Shown here piece by piece: positions 6,926-15,198 of a stretch of 64,000 nucleotides of DNA. The position numbers and the translations under genes are program-made. Position 1 is the stretch's first letter, and each line of letters starts with the position of its first letter. Under the pieces are notes generated by a model. It made no database searches. It was not told the origin of the DNA and saw nothing but the letters and a program-made list of their open reading frames with translations. The DNA is from CAVQCJ01 sp963849365 (GTDB taxonomy: Bacteria; Actinomycetota; Actinomycetes; Prado026): contig CAWKHA010000004.1 in assembly GCA_963849365.1 (NCBI GenBank), forward strand, positions 496,001 through 560,000, in the 5' to 3' direction.

Positions 6926-7483
6926 TCAGTCCCGGTCCGTCTTGAGCAGCTCGTCGACCGACGCAGTGCCCTCGCGGTACCGGCGGGCGACCTCCGTGGT
7001 CAGCGTGTCCATGGCCTGCTGGACCCGGCGGCGCAGGTCGCTGACCTCGCGCTCGTGCCGGCTGATCTCCTCGTACGCGGTGCGGGTCTCGGCATCGCTC
7101 AGCGTGGCAAGGTCGGACAGGTGCGGGTCGGCGATCAGCTGCTCGACGCGGCGGCGGCTGTCCGCCACCCGGCTCGGCTCGACGCTCAGGAACCGGCTGG
7201 TGCCGTGGCTGTTGCGCGGGCCGTCGTCGGACAGCACCTCGGTCAGGTGGTCGACGACGCGCTCGGACTCCGCCGCGCTGCCCCGGCGCTCGATCTCTGC
7301 GCGGATGATGTCGAGCCGGCCCTGCAGCAGCCGGCGGATGTACGACAGGTCGGCGTCCTCCTGCTCGGCGTCGTGCCGGCGCTCACGCAGCTCGTGAAGT
7401 GTCAGCTGGTCGAGGTCGTCCAGGAAGCCGGGGCCCAGGACCCGGTCGACCCGACGCCTCCCCCCTGCGATCGGCTCGCTCAT
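6926..7483 (-). CDS. rsiG: RsiG-type anti-sigma factor with c-di-GMP-binding motif
   Basis: RsiG holds the sigma factor WhiG inactive when bound to cyclic di-GMP (established in Streptomyces). The 185-residue protein has two long helices. The second has a perfect E(X)3S(X)2R(X)3Q(X)3D motif: E144, S148, R151, Q155, D159. The first has S47, R50, Q54, D58 in register, with Asp43 in place of the Glu. Two such motifs form the dinucleotide pocket in known RsiG. Its ATG overlaps the stop of the upstream BKACE gene by four bases. A WhiG-like sigma factor is therefore expected elsewhere in the genome. Confidence 0.85.
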   Translation of the reverse strand: MSEPIAGGRRRVDRVLGPGFLDDLDQLTLHELRERRHDAEQEDADLSYIRRLLQGRLDIIRAEIERRGSAAESERVVDHLTEVLSDDGPRNSHGTSRFLSVEPSRVADSRRRVEQLIADPHLSDLATLSDAETRTAYEEISRHEREVSDLRRRVQQAMDTLTTEVARRYREGTASVDELLKTDRD

Positions 7484-8334
7484 GCGGTCCCTCCCCGACG
7501 GTCACGGATCTTGAGCAGTGCCCGCGCCTCGTCGCCGGTCATCGGTGGCCGCCCCGCCAACCGAGCCAGTGCCGCGGCACGTTCGACGAGCTGTGCGTTG
7601 TCGCGCACCGGCTCGCCCGGGTAGTACGTCAGCGTGTCCTCCATGCCCACCCGCAGGTGGCCGCCGGCCGACAACGCCGCAAGGGCGACGGGCAGCGTCG
7701 TACGCCCGACCCCGGTCGCCGACCAGGACGCCTCGGCCGGCAGGTCGGCGACCACCGTGACCAGCGTCTGGACAGTGCCGGGCATCCCCCCGGGGACGCC
7801 CATGACCAGGTCGCAGTGCACCTGGCCACCGAATGGGGGGCCGTACTTGTCGAGCAGCCGCTTCATGGCGGTCACGTGGCCCAGGTCGAACAGCTCGAAC
7901 TCCGGCACCACCTGCGACTCCTGGGTGCGCCGGTAGAGCTCGACCATGAACGGCCATGGGTTCAGGAAGACGTCGCCGCCGAAGTTCACCGTCCCGCAGG
8001 TCAGCGAGCAGGAGTCCGGCTCGGCGTCCAGGACGGCCAGCCGGTCCTCGAACGGGTCGTGGACGGAACCGCCGGTGGACAGCTGGACCACCAGCCCCGT
8101 CGACTCGCGCAGCGCGGCCACGGTGTCCTTCAGCCGCGCCTGGTCGAGCGTGGGCTCGGCGTCCTCGCCGCGGATGTGCACGTGGATCATCGCGGCGCCC
8201 GCGGCCTCGCAGGCCTGAGCGGCCGCGACGAGCTCGTCGAGCGTGACGGGGAGCGTGGGGGCGTCCACCTTGGCGGTCTCCGCGCCGGTCGGCGCGACAG
8301 TGACCAGCGTGGACGGACTTGACATGGAAGGCAT
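7480..8334 (-). CDS. Beta-keto acid cleavage enzyme (BKACE, DUF849)
   Basis: BKACE enzymes condense a beta-keto acid with acetyl-CoA, a reaction first shown for 3-keto-5-aminohexanoate (Kce). The 284-residue protein has the N-terminal VTVAPTGAETAK strand, the metal-binding pair His51/His53 in MIHVHIRGEDAEP, and the late motif HLRVGMEDTL with the third metal-site residue. The actual keto acid cannot be predicted. It is the first gene of the run with rsiG and asparaginase and is transcribed away from the DUF4388 gene. Pairing of this catabolic enzyme with an anti-sigma factor has no obvious explanation. Confidence 0.88.
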   Translation of the reverse strand: MPSMSSPSTLVTVAPTGAETAKVDAPTLPVTLDELVAAAQACEAAGAAMIHVHIRGEDAEPTLDQARLKDTVAALRESTGLVVQLSTGGSVHDPFEDRLAVLDAEPDSCSLTCGTVNFGGDVFLNPWPFMVELYRRTQESQVVPEFELFDLGHVTAMKRLLDKYGPPFGGQVHCDLVMGVPGGMPGTVQTLVTVVADLPAEASWSATGVGRTTLPVALAALSAGGHLRVGMEDTLTYYPGEPVRDNAQLVERAAALARLAGRPPMTGDEARALLKIRDRRGGTA

Positions 8335-8416
8335 GGTGTCACGTTCGCCCAGGCGGCGTAATCACGGCACTCCCGACATCCAGGGCACGCACCCGAACGA
8401 GTGACGGCGAACGGGC

Positions 8417-8442
8417 TCAACACAGCGGCCGGATGTGCCGAT
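8417..8442 (+). promoter_or_regulatory. Possible FliA/WhiG-like promoter before the DUF4388 gene
   Basis: TCAA (8417-8420), 16 bases, then GCCGAT (8437-8442) partly matches the TAAA-N15/16-GCCGATAA consensus known for FliA/WhiG sigma factors. It lies about 40 bases before the ATG at 8482. The match is incomplete (TCAA for TAAA, GG for AA), so this is weak, but the neighbouring rsiG gene makes it worth recording. Confidence 0.28.
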
Positions 8443-8481
8443 GGGACGTTATTCAGGGGTTGGGCCGGAGGGAGGCGATCG

Positions 8482-11361
8482 ATGCTCGACAGCGACCTCC
8501 TGACCAGTCCCCTGGAGCAGGTCCTGCTCGATCTGGGGGCCCAGGGGTCGACGGGGTGCCTTCACGCGACCAATGTCTCCGGCGAAGAGGCAGAGGTCTA
8601 CCTTCGTGACGGCTCCGTCTACTCGGTCTTCGTGCCCGGCCGGCGGCCCCTGCTCGGGGCCCGGCTGATGTCGTCCGGCTCGCTCGCGCCCGAGACCCTC
8701 GCCGAGGCGCTGGAGATCCAGCGCACCGAGCTGCAGGGCTGGCGGCTGGGCGAGCTGCTGGTCTACCTGGGCTTCGTCGACCGCGACGTCGTCGAGGCCT
8801 TCGTGTCCGAGCAGCTGGTCGACATGCTCACCGACCTCATGCGCTGGGACGTGGCCAGCAACAAGTTCCGCAAGAACAAGAAGGCACGCCAGGACGTCGC
8901 TCCGCCCCAGCCCGTACCCGAGCTGCTGGCCGAGCTGCGCCGGCGCCGGGCCCGCTGGGAAGAGCTGTCCGCCGCGCTCGGCGGCCCGGACGCCGTACCG
9001 ATGCTGTCCGCACAGGGCGGCACCGTCGACGACGTCGTGCTGGGCCCGGGTGAGTGGGCGATGCTGTGCAAGGTCGACGGCGAGCGCTCGCTGGCCGACC
9101 TCGCCGCGGACTGCGGCTACACGCTGTACGAGGCCGCCCAGGTCGTGCACTCCCTGCTGGATGCCGGCCTGGTCGAGGTGGATGGCCAAGTCGACGTGGC
9201 CGACGTCGCCGCGGGTGGTGCGGTCGAGGACGACGGCGACTGGGTCGCCGACGACAGCGACTGGGTCGCCGACGACGAGCCGAGCGACGCCGAGCTGGCC
9301 GACTCGGTGGAGCGGGTACGGCGGGCGCTGGCGTCGATGCTCGAGCCGGACGCCGAGCCCGACCCCGAGGCCTACCTGGAGGCCTACGCCGAGGCCGAGG
9401 CTGCGGTCGAGGCCGAGGCGCCCTCGCGCAGCCTGGCCGACCTGGTCGCCGAGGAGGAGGCCCGCGCCAAGAGCGACCGCAAGGCCCACCTGCGCGTGGT
9501 GGAGGACGACTCGCAGCGCCGTCGCCGCGAGGCCGAGGAGATCGCGGCCGAGGTCGAGGCGGCACGGCGCAAGGAGCTGGGGCGGATCGAGTCCGAGCGG
9601 GCCGCGGTCCGGGACGCCGGCCGCCGCGAGGTCGAGGACGAGGCGTACGAGGAGCACCGGCTCTGGCTCGTCGTCCAGCGGGTCGAGGCCGAGTCGGAGG
9701 CGTGGCGGTTCCACCGCCTCTGGATGGCCGAGCAGCGCGCCGAGGCCGAGGACGAGGCGTGGGAGGCGCACGCGGCGTGGGTCGCCGCCGAGCGCGCCCG
9801 GGCCGAGGTCGAGGCCTGGGACGAGTACGCACAGCGCCTGGCCGCCGAGGTCGCCGCTGCCGAGGTCGAAGCCTGGGACGAGCACCTGGCCCGGCTGGTC
9901 GCGGAGCGTGCCGCGGCGGAGGAGGCAGCGTGGGCCGAGCACGCCGAGTGGCTCGCCGCCGCCCGCGCGGCTGCCGAGGAACCCGCCTGGGCCGACCACG
10001 CCGACTGGCTCGCCGCCGCCCGCGCGGCTGCCGAGGAACCCGCCTGGGCCGACCACGCCGACTGGCTCGCCACCGAGCGCACCGCCGCCGAGGAACCCGC
10101 CTGGGCCGACCACGCCGACTGGCTCGCCGCCGCCCGCGCAGCTGCCGAGGAACCCGCCTGGGCCGACCACGCCGACTGGCTCGCCGCCGAGCGCGCCGCG
10201 GTGGAGCCCGAGGCCTGGGCGGAGCACGAGGCCCGCCTGGCCGCCGAGGCCGAGGCGGCTCGCTTCGCCGCGGAGGAAGAGGCCGCCCGGATCGCGGCCG
10301 AAGCGGAAGAGGCCCGGATCGCGGCAGCGGAAGAGGCCGCCCGCCTGGCCGCCGAAGAGGCCGCGCGGGTCGCGGCCGAGGAAGAGGCCCTGCGCATCGC
10401 CGCCGAGCTCGAAGCCGCCCGCCTGGCCGCCGAGGAAGCCGCTCGGGTCGCGGCCGAGGAAGAGGCCCTGCGCATCGCCGCCGAGCTCGAAGCCGCCCGC
10501 CTGGCCGCCGAGGAGGCCGCCCGCGTCGCGGCCGAGGAAGAGGCGGCCAGGATCGCCGCCGCGGAAGAGGCGTCCCTGCGCGCCGCGGAGGAAGAGGCCG
10601 CGCGGCTGGCCGCCGAGGAAGCCGCCCGCGTCGCGGCCGAGGAAGAGGCCGCCCGGCTGGCCGCCGACGAGGAGGCCGCCCGGCTCGCCGCGGAAGAGGC
10701 CACCCGCGTCGCCGCCGAGGAAGACGCCCTGCGCATCGCCGCCGAGCTCGAGACTGCCCGCCTCGCGGCCGAAGAGGCGGCGCGCGCCGCGGCCGACGAA
10801 GAGGCGCAGCGCGTCGCCGCCCAGCTCGAGATGGCCCGGATGGCGGCCGAGAGCGAGGCCGACCACAAGGCGGCCGAGGCAGCCGCCGCGGAGGCCGCGA
10901 TGCAGGCCGAGGCCCAGGCCGCGCGCCTGGCCGCCGAAGAAGAGGCTCGCCACGCCGGCGAGCACACGCAGTTCGCCACGGTCGGGGCGGCCGCCGACAC
11001 CAGCGCGGTGGCGCACATGCTCACCCAGATCAACGCCGAAGCCTCCAGCGCGGTCGCGCAGGCCATCCGTACCCAGGAGGCCGAGGTCGCCGAGACCGCC
11101 GAGGTCGCCCAGCAGGCGCCGGCGACAGACTTCGACGACCCCGGCGCGGGCCGCGGCCAGACCGACACCGCCGCGCTGCTGCGCGAGCTGTCCGGCCTGT
11201 TCGCCAGCGGCAACGAGGACTCCAAGCCGGCGTCGAACGGCAGCTCACCCGCCGGCGAAGGCGGCAACGGCAGCCCGTCCGGCCCGTCGACGCCCACCGG
11301 GCGCGCAGCACCGTCGAAGGACGAGGGCAAGAAGAAGAAGCGTGGGCTGTTCGGCCGCTGA
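8482..11361 (+). CDS. DUF4388 (PATAN) protein with giant repetitive coiled coil
   Basis: The 959-residue protein has four parts. Residues 1-120 are a DUF4388/PATAN-like domain (GCLHATNVSGEEAEVYLRDG). Residues about 180-240 look like a winged helix (LADLAADCGYTLYEAAQVVH). Residues about 380-590 are 19-residue repeats around W..H..WLA. Residues about 590-830 are an Ala/Glu/Arg-rich single helix built from AAEEAARVAAEEEA units. The end is low-complexity and then KKKKRGLFGR. DUF4388 domains occur in bacterial signalling and gliding proteins. GGAGGGAGG precedes the ATG at 8482. A scaffold or cytoskeletal role is inference only. Confidence 0.85.
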   Translation: MLDSDLLTSPLEQVLLDLGAQGSTGCLHATNVSGEEAEVYLRDGSVYSVFVPGRRPLLGARLMSSGSLAPETLAEALEIQRTELQGWRLGELLVYLGFVDRDVVEAFVSEQLVDMLTDLMRWDVASNKFRKNKKARQDVAPPQPVPELLAELRRRRARWEELSAALGGPDAVPMLSAQGGTVDDVVLGPGEWAMLCKVDGERSLADLAADCGYTLYEAAQVVHSLLDAGLVEVDGQVDVADVAAGGAVEDDGDWVADDSDWVADDEPSDAELADSVERVRRALASMLEPDAEPDPEAYLEAYAEAEAAVEAEAPSRSLADLVAEEEARAKSDRKAHLRVVEDDSQRRRREAEEIAAEVEAARRKELGRIESERAAVRDAGRREVEDEAYEEHRLWLVVQRVEAESEAWRFHRLWMAEQRAEAEDEAWEAHAAWVAAERARAEVEAWDEYAQRLAAEVAAAEVEAWDEHLARLVAERAAAEEAAWAEHAEWLAAARAAAEEPAWADHADWLAAARAAAEEPAWADHADWLATERTAAEEPAWADHADWLAAARAAAEEPAWADHADWLAAERAAVEPEAWAEHEARLAAEAEAARFAAEEEAARIAAEAEEARIAAAEEAARLAAEEAARVAAEEEALRIAAELEAARLAAEEAARVAAEEEALRIAAELEAARLAAEEAARVAAEEEAARIAAAEEASLRAAEEEAARLAAEEAARVAAEEEAARLAADEEAARLAAEEATRVAAEEDALRIAAELETARLAAEEAARAAADEEAQRVAAQLEMARMAAESEADHKAAEAAAAEAAMQAEAQAARLAAEEEARHAGEHTQFATVGAAADTSAVAHMLTQINAEASSAVAQAIRTQEAEVAETAEVAQQAPATDFDDPGAGRGQTDTAALLRELSGLFASGNEDSKPASNGSSPAGEGGNGSPSGPSTPTGRAAPSKDEGKKKKRGLFGR
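9970..10197 (+). repeat. Four near-identical 57-bp tandem repeats in the DUF4388 gene
   Basis: Units start at 9970, 10027, 10084 and 10141. Each encodes AAEEPAWADHADWLA plus four variable residues. Identity between units is almost complete at the DNA level, including third codon positions, so the expansion is recent. Older, diverged copies of the same 19-residue unit extend upstream to about 9620. Confidence 0.9.
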
Positions 11362-11385
11362 GCCGTTCTCCTGACAGAGCAGTGC

Positions 11386-11712
11386 TCAGGCACCGCGCGC
11401 CGGCGCCGGGCCGACCGTGGCCAGAGCCGCGGCCGTGGCGACGACCGAGGGCAGCAGCAGGAACCCGATCGACGCCGCCCCGAGGAACATGCAGAGCACG
11501 TACACGACGAGGGCCACGACGACCGCCGGCCGCGGGTTGCGGACCAGGACCACCGAGCACACCAGCAGGCTGGCGAGCCAGACCAGGCCGACGTACCACC
11601 AGGCGATGCCGTTGCCCTGGTTGCGGACGATCGTCACGTAGACCAGGACGAAGCCCAGCGCCCACCCAGCCGCGACGATCGCGTACCACCTGGCCCGCAC
11701 GGACCGCATCAT
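11386..11712 (-). CDS. Small polytopic membrane protein, unknown function
   Basis: About 108 residues with three to four hydrophobic segments: near 10-28, 38-57, and a long run 62-97 that may be two helices. The N-terminus is basic (RSVRARW), consistent with a cytoplasmic start. GGAGG at 11713-11717 directly abuts tandem ATG codons; the second ATG or a GTG four codons later would have better spacing, so the exact start is uncertain. It is convergent with the DUF4388 gene and divergent from dtd. I do not recognise a named family. Confidence 0.65.
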   Translation of the reverse strand: MMRSVRARWYAIVAAGWALGFVLVYVTIVRNQGNGIAWWYVGLVWLASLLVCSVVLVRNPRPAVVVALVVYVLCMFLGAASIGFLLLPSVVATAAALATVGPAPARGA

Positions 11713-11766
11713 CCTCCGTGTGGTCCCCCGGGGGGGTGCCGGTCCCCGGTACGACACGATGGCCGC

Positions 11767-12192
11767 ATGCGCGCGGTGGTGCAGGTCGTCGACGGCGCGT
11801 CGGTGTCCGTCGACGGGCAGCCCGTCGGAAGCATCGACGGCGCCGGACTGCTCGTCCTGCTCGGAGTGACGCACGGCGACGGCGAGGCCCAGGCCGGCAA
11901 GCTCGCCGCCAAGATCTGGGGGCTGCGCATCATGGACGGCGAGCGCTCGGCGTCCGACCTGTCCGCGCCGGTGCTCGTCGTCAGCCAGTTCACGCTCTAC
12001 GCGGACACGTCCAAGGGACGGCGTCCGGGCTGGTCGGCGGCCTCGCCCGGGCCGGTCGCGGAACCGGTCGTCGAGGAGTTCTGCGCGGCGCTGCGCGCGC
12101 TCGGCGCGCACGTCGAGACCGGGGCGTTCGGCGCGCACATGCGGGTGTCGCTGGTGAACGACGGGCCCAGCACGCTGATCCTGGAGGCCTGA
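11767..12192 (+). CDS. dtd: D-aminoacyl-tRNA deacylase
   Basis: DTD removes D-amino acids, and glycine mischarged on tRNA-Ala, from tRNA and so protects translation. The 141-residue length is typical. The two diagnostic motifs are present: SQFTLYAD (residues 73-80) and NDGPST (131-136), which together form the chirality-checking active site across the dimer. It is a single gene between a membrane protein and a convergent yjbR-type gene. No clear ribosome binding site is seen, so it may be translated from a leaderless or short-leader message. Confidence 0.95.
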   Translation: MRAVVQVVDGASVSVDGQPVGSIDGAGLLVLLGVTHGDGEAQAGKLAAKIWGLRIMDGERSASDLSAPVLVVSQFTLYADTSKGRRPGWSAASPGPVAEPVVEEFCAALRALGAHVETGAFGAHMRVSLVNDGPSTLILEA

Positions 12193-12210
12193 GCGCCAGG
12201 CCGACGCGAC

Positions 12211-12588
12211 TCAGGTCGGCGGCGGCTGGCGCAGCGCGGCCGGCGCCTGGCACTCCCAGGCGTCCGTGATCAGCTCGCGCAGCTCGTCGGGATCGACAGC
12301 CGCGAGCCGGACCAGCACCGCGGGGAAGCCGTTGTAGTGCGGCTCGGTGAAGAACTTCTCCGGGTCGGCGGCGAGCAGCAGGTCCTTCGCCTCCTGGCCG
12401 GGGACCCGGACGGCGACCACGTCGGCGTTCTCCACCTTGGGCTTCTTCGGGTGGGTGCGTTCCATCCACGACCACACGAAACCCTTGTACCTGCCCCTGT
12501 CGAGGACGCTGAACGCGAAGCGGTCGGTGCCCTCGACGGTCTCCGGCAGCGACAGCGCGATCCGCCGGACGTCCTCCTGGTCGGCCAT
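12211..12588 (-). CDS. MmcQ/YjbR family protein
   Basis: The 125-residue protein carries the YjbR fold: an N-terminal helix VRRIALSLPETVEGTDRFAF, the central GRYKGFVWSW strands and the late PHYNGFPAVLVRL motif. Members resemble DNA-binding CyaY-like folds, but their biochemical role is unknown. I chose the internal ATG giving MADQEDVRRIAL because relatives start there and the extra N-terminal residues look like untranslated sequence. It ends 18 bases from the convergent dtd gene. Confidence 0.82.
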   Translation of the reverse strand: MADQEDVRRIALSLPETVEGTDRFAFSVLDRGRYKGFVWSWMERTHPKKPKVENADVVAVRVPGQEAKDLLLAADPEKFFTEPHYNGFPAVLVRLAAVDPDELRELITDAWECQAPAALRQPPPT

Positions 12589-12631
12589 GCCCCCGATGAT
12601 GCCGTGCGCGAGGTCCACGTCCGGCAGCGGC

Positions 12632-14215
12632 TCAGCGTCCGCGGAACACGGCGACCACGGTACGGACGAGGATCAGCAGGTCCATGGCCAGCGACCAGTT
12701 CTCGACGTAGTACAGGTCGAGGCGGACAGCGTCGTCCCAGGACTGCTCCTCGCGACCGCTCACCTGCCACAGCCCGGTCATGCCCGGCTTGACCAGGTGA
12801 CGGCGGTGCTCGTGGTCCTCGAACGCCTCACCGTCCACAGCCAACGGACGCGGCCCCACCAGGGACATCTCGCCGAGCAGCACGTTCAGCAGCTGCGGCA
12901 GCTCGTCCACCGACGTGCGGCGCAGCACCTTGCCGATCGGAGTCACCCGCGGGTCCGCGGCGATCTTGAACAGCAGGCCGTCACCCTCGTTCAGCTCGCC
13001 GAGCTCGTCCCGGCGGTCCTCGGCGTCCACGTCCATCGTGCGGAACTTGAAGACCCGGAAGCTGCGCCCGTCCAGCCCGACCCGCTCCTGCCGGAACAGC
13101 GCCGGGCCGCGGGACGTCAGCCGTACGGCCAGTGCCACCGCCAGCAGCAGCGGCGCGAGGACGACCAGCCCGGCTGCCGCGCCCACCCGGTCGATCGTGC
13201 CCTTGACCAGCCGCTGCCAGCCCGTGAAGCGCGGCTCGTCCACGTACAGCAGCGGGAGACCGGCCACCGGCCGCACCGACACCCGGGGGCCGGCCACGTC
13301 CGTCATCGCCGGCGCGACCACCAGGTCGACGTCCAGCCCTTCCAGGCTCCAGGCGATCCGGCGCAGGTTCTCCGGCGTGATGCTGTCCGAGGCCGTCACC
13401 GCCACCACATCGGCCCGGACCGCGACCGCGACCGAGGCGACGTCCGCGTAGTCACCGAGCACGTCGACCTGGTCACCCGAGCGCAGCTTCTCGTTGCGGT
13501 CCGGCAGGCAGGCGCCGACCACCGTGAACCCGGCGCGCGGCTCCAGCCGCAGCTGCGCGGTGAAGTCGCAGACCGACGCCCGCTCGCCCAGGACGACGAC
13601 ACGGTGGCACAGCCGCCCGGCGCTGCGCTGGCGTACCAGCCACTGCCGCACCGTGAAGCGACCTACCAGCAACGCGAACATCCCGACCGGGAACGCGACC
13701 GCGACGAACCCGCGGGCCAGCTCGAACTTCACGATGTACGACCCGATGGCCATGGCGCCGAAGACGACGAAGGACGCCTTCGTGACCCGGCTGTACTCCT
13801 CGCCGCCGACACCGAGGAAGCGCGGCTCGTAGCCCCGCTGGGCGGCGATCGTGGCCAGCCAGGCGATGCCGAGCAGGATCGAGACGGCGACCCCGCTGAC
13901 CCCGCTGTAGGCGACGTCCGTGGTGGCGCCGAACCGGCCGAGGTACCCGACGGTGAGCGCGAGCCCGACGGCCAGGGCGTCGACCAGCACGAGGGCGGCG
14001 ACCAGACCGCCGGCCCGGCTGGGCAGGCTGTCCCGCAGCCGGGCCGGCGAGACGAGTTCGGCAGTGGCCGCGAGCTTGTCGGGGGCCAGGCGGCGCTCTC
14101 CGGGCGGTACGTCGGGCCCGATGGGCGCCGGCTGCGCGGTCGCGGCCGAGGGTGGGGCGGACGAGGCCGGCATTGCGGCGCGCGAGGTGGAGGCGCGTAC
14201 GTCCATGTCGGTCAC
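12632..14215 (-). CDS. Polyprenyl-phosphate sugar-1-phosphate transferase (initiating EPS glycosyltransferase)
   Basis: This 527-residue inner membrane enzyme is predicted to move a sugar-1-phosphate from a UDP-sugar to undecaprenyl phosphate, starting the repeat unit. It has four N-terminal membrane helices (about 68-185), a Rossmann-like CoA-binding-type middle, one more helix (about 335-360) and the C-terminal sugar transferase domain with SRGPALFRQERVG, FKFRTM, LPQLLNVLLGEMSLVGPRP and KPGMTGLWQVSGR. It belongs to the WbaP/CpsE class. The GTG at 14215 is preceded by AGGGGGA. It is divergent from the other EPS genes across a 210-base promoter region. Confidence 0.93.
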   Translation of the reverse strand: MTDMDVRASTSRAAMPASSAPPSAATAQPAPIGPDVPPGERRLAPDKLAATAELVSPARLRDSLPSRAGGLVAALVLVDALAVGLALTVGYLGRFGATTDVAYSGVSGVAVSILLGIAWLATIAAQRGYEPRFLGVGGEEYSRVTKASFVVFGAMAIGSYIVKFELARGFVAVAFPVGMFALLVGRFTVRQWLVRQRSAGRLCHRVVVLGERASVCDFTAQLRLEPRAGFTVVGACLPDRNEKLRSGDQVDVLGDYADVASVAVAVRADVVAVTASDSITPENLRRIAWSLEGLDVDLVVAPAMTDVAGPRVSVRPVAGLPLLYVDEPRFTGWQRLVKGTIDRVGAAAGLVVLAPLLLAVALAVRLTSRGPALFRQERVGLDGRSFRVFKFRTMDVDAEDRRDELGELNEGDGLLFKIAADPRVTPIGKVLRRTSVDELPQLLNVLLGEMSLVGPRPLAVDGEAFEDHEHRRHLVKPGMTGLWQVSGREEQSWDDAVRLDLYYVENWSLAMDLLILVRTVVAVFRGR

Positions 14216-14425
14216 TTCGTCCCCCTAGCCAAGGGTCAGCGGCGGGGACGCCGACAGAGCTCCCGCCTCTGGGTCTGCATCGGCAGGTTCGCGCCGGTGG
14301 GTAAGCCCGGGCGACTACCCAGCGTGTGTACCGGGGGCTGCGGTAGCGCTTCACCCCTCCGGCCGATCGGCCGATGCACAACCGGGGGGCGGCCGCCGCC
14401 GCCCAGGGGACCGAGGGGACCGACG
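14216..14425. promoter_or_regulatory. Divergent promoter region of the EPS locus
   Basis: This 210-base gap separates the initiating transferase from the glycosyltransferase operon and must hold both promoters. It contains a perfect 14-base palindrome CGGCCGATCGGCCG (14360-14373) and a weaker TGGGTA...TACCCA inverted repeat near 14309-14332. I see no riboswitch I can recognise. The palindrome is a reasonable candidate operator. Confidence 0.4.
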
Positions 14426-15196
14426 ATGGCGATCAGCACCACGGAGCACGCAGTCGTGGCCTGTGCCGGCATCCCGATCTCCGCTCTGAGCCCCGAGGAC
14501 GCCGCGTACAAGATCATCTGGTTGGCCCGGGCGCCGCTCGCCGCGGGTGTGGACGTGCACCTGTGCAACGCCTACACACTCGCGCTCGCCGACCGCGACC
14601 CCGACCTTCACGCGCTGCTGCGACGGGCGATGCTCAACCTGCCGGACGGGACTCCGGTCGTGTGGGCGAACCGCCTGATGCACCCCGATGCAGACGTCCC
14701 GAAGCAGCGCGTCCGCGGCCCCGGCCTGTTCCTCGACGTCTTCGACTTCGGACAGGAGGTCGGCCTGCGGCACTACCTGCTGGGCTCGACCCTCGACGTG
14801 CTGGAAGCACTGACCGGGAACCTGCTCGCGCGCTTCCCCCGGGCGCAGATCGTCGGCGTCGAGAGCCCCCCGTTCCGCGAGCTCGACGAGATCGAACGCG
14901 CGCAGCAGCGGGCCCGCATCGAGCTGTCCGGCGCCGAGGTCGTGTGGGTGGGGCTCGGTACCCCCAAGCAGGACTTCGAGGTCGCCCGGATGGCCCGTGA
15001 GACGAAGCGCGTGTTCGTTGCGGTCGGCGCCGCCTTCGACTTCGCGGCCGGTACGAAGGCCGAGGCCGCGCCCTGGATGCAGAACAACGGTCTGGAGTGG
15101 GTGCACCGGCTCAGCCAGGAGCCCGGGCGGCTGTGGAAGCGGTACCTGTTCGGCAACGCACGGTTCGTGCGCGCGACACTGAAGCGCCGGGGCTGA
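14426..15196 (+). CDS. WecG/TagA/CpsF family glycosyltransferase
   Basis: The 256-residue GT26 family enzyme transfers a second sugar to the lipid-linked first sugar at the cytoplasmic face of the membrane. Seen motifs are DVHLCNAYTLALADRD, NLPDGTPVVWANRL, VGLGTPKQD (the family signature) and AAFDFAAGTKAEAAPWMQ. The ATG at 14426 is used because similarity begins there; the long open frame upstream is unrelated. The stop is followed two bases later by the start of the next glycosyltransferase, so they form an operon. Confidence 0.92.
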   Translation: MAISTTEHAVVACAGIPISALSPEDAAYKIIWLARAPLAAGVDVHLCNAYTLALADRDPDLHALLRRAMLNLPDGTPVVWANRLMHPDADVPKQRVRGPGLFLDVFDFGQEVGLRHYLLGSTLDVLEALTGNLLARFPRAQIVGVESPPFRELDEIERAQQRARIELSGAEVVWVGLGTPKQDFEVARMARETKRVFVAVGAAFDFAAGTKAEAAPWMQNNGLEWVHRLSQEPGRLWKRYLFGNARFVRATLKRRG

Positions 15197-15198
15197 GC

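Noticed and set aside
9970..10197. Possible CRISPR array in the 57-bp tandem repeats
   Set aside because: Repeats are directly adjacent without spacers, in frame and inside a coding region.
8449..11016. An 855-codon Gly/Leu-rich frame antisense to the DUF4388 gene
   Set aside because: Its composition simply mirrors the Ala/Glu repeats of the real gene. It has no ribosome binding site and no recognisable domain, while the sense strand has a domain, a ribosome binding site and proper codon bias.
12347..14425. A long in-frame upstream extension of the WecG-like glycosyltransferase
   Set aside because: It runs antisense through the sugar transferase gene. Family similarity starts at the ATG at 14426.
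14216..14425. Possible riboswitch (c-di-GMP or c-di-AMP) before the EPS operon
   Set aside because: I looked for the conserved cores of both classes and found none. The inverted repeats seen are short.
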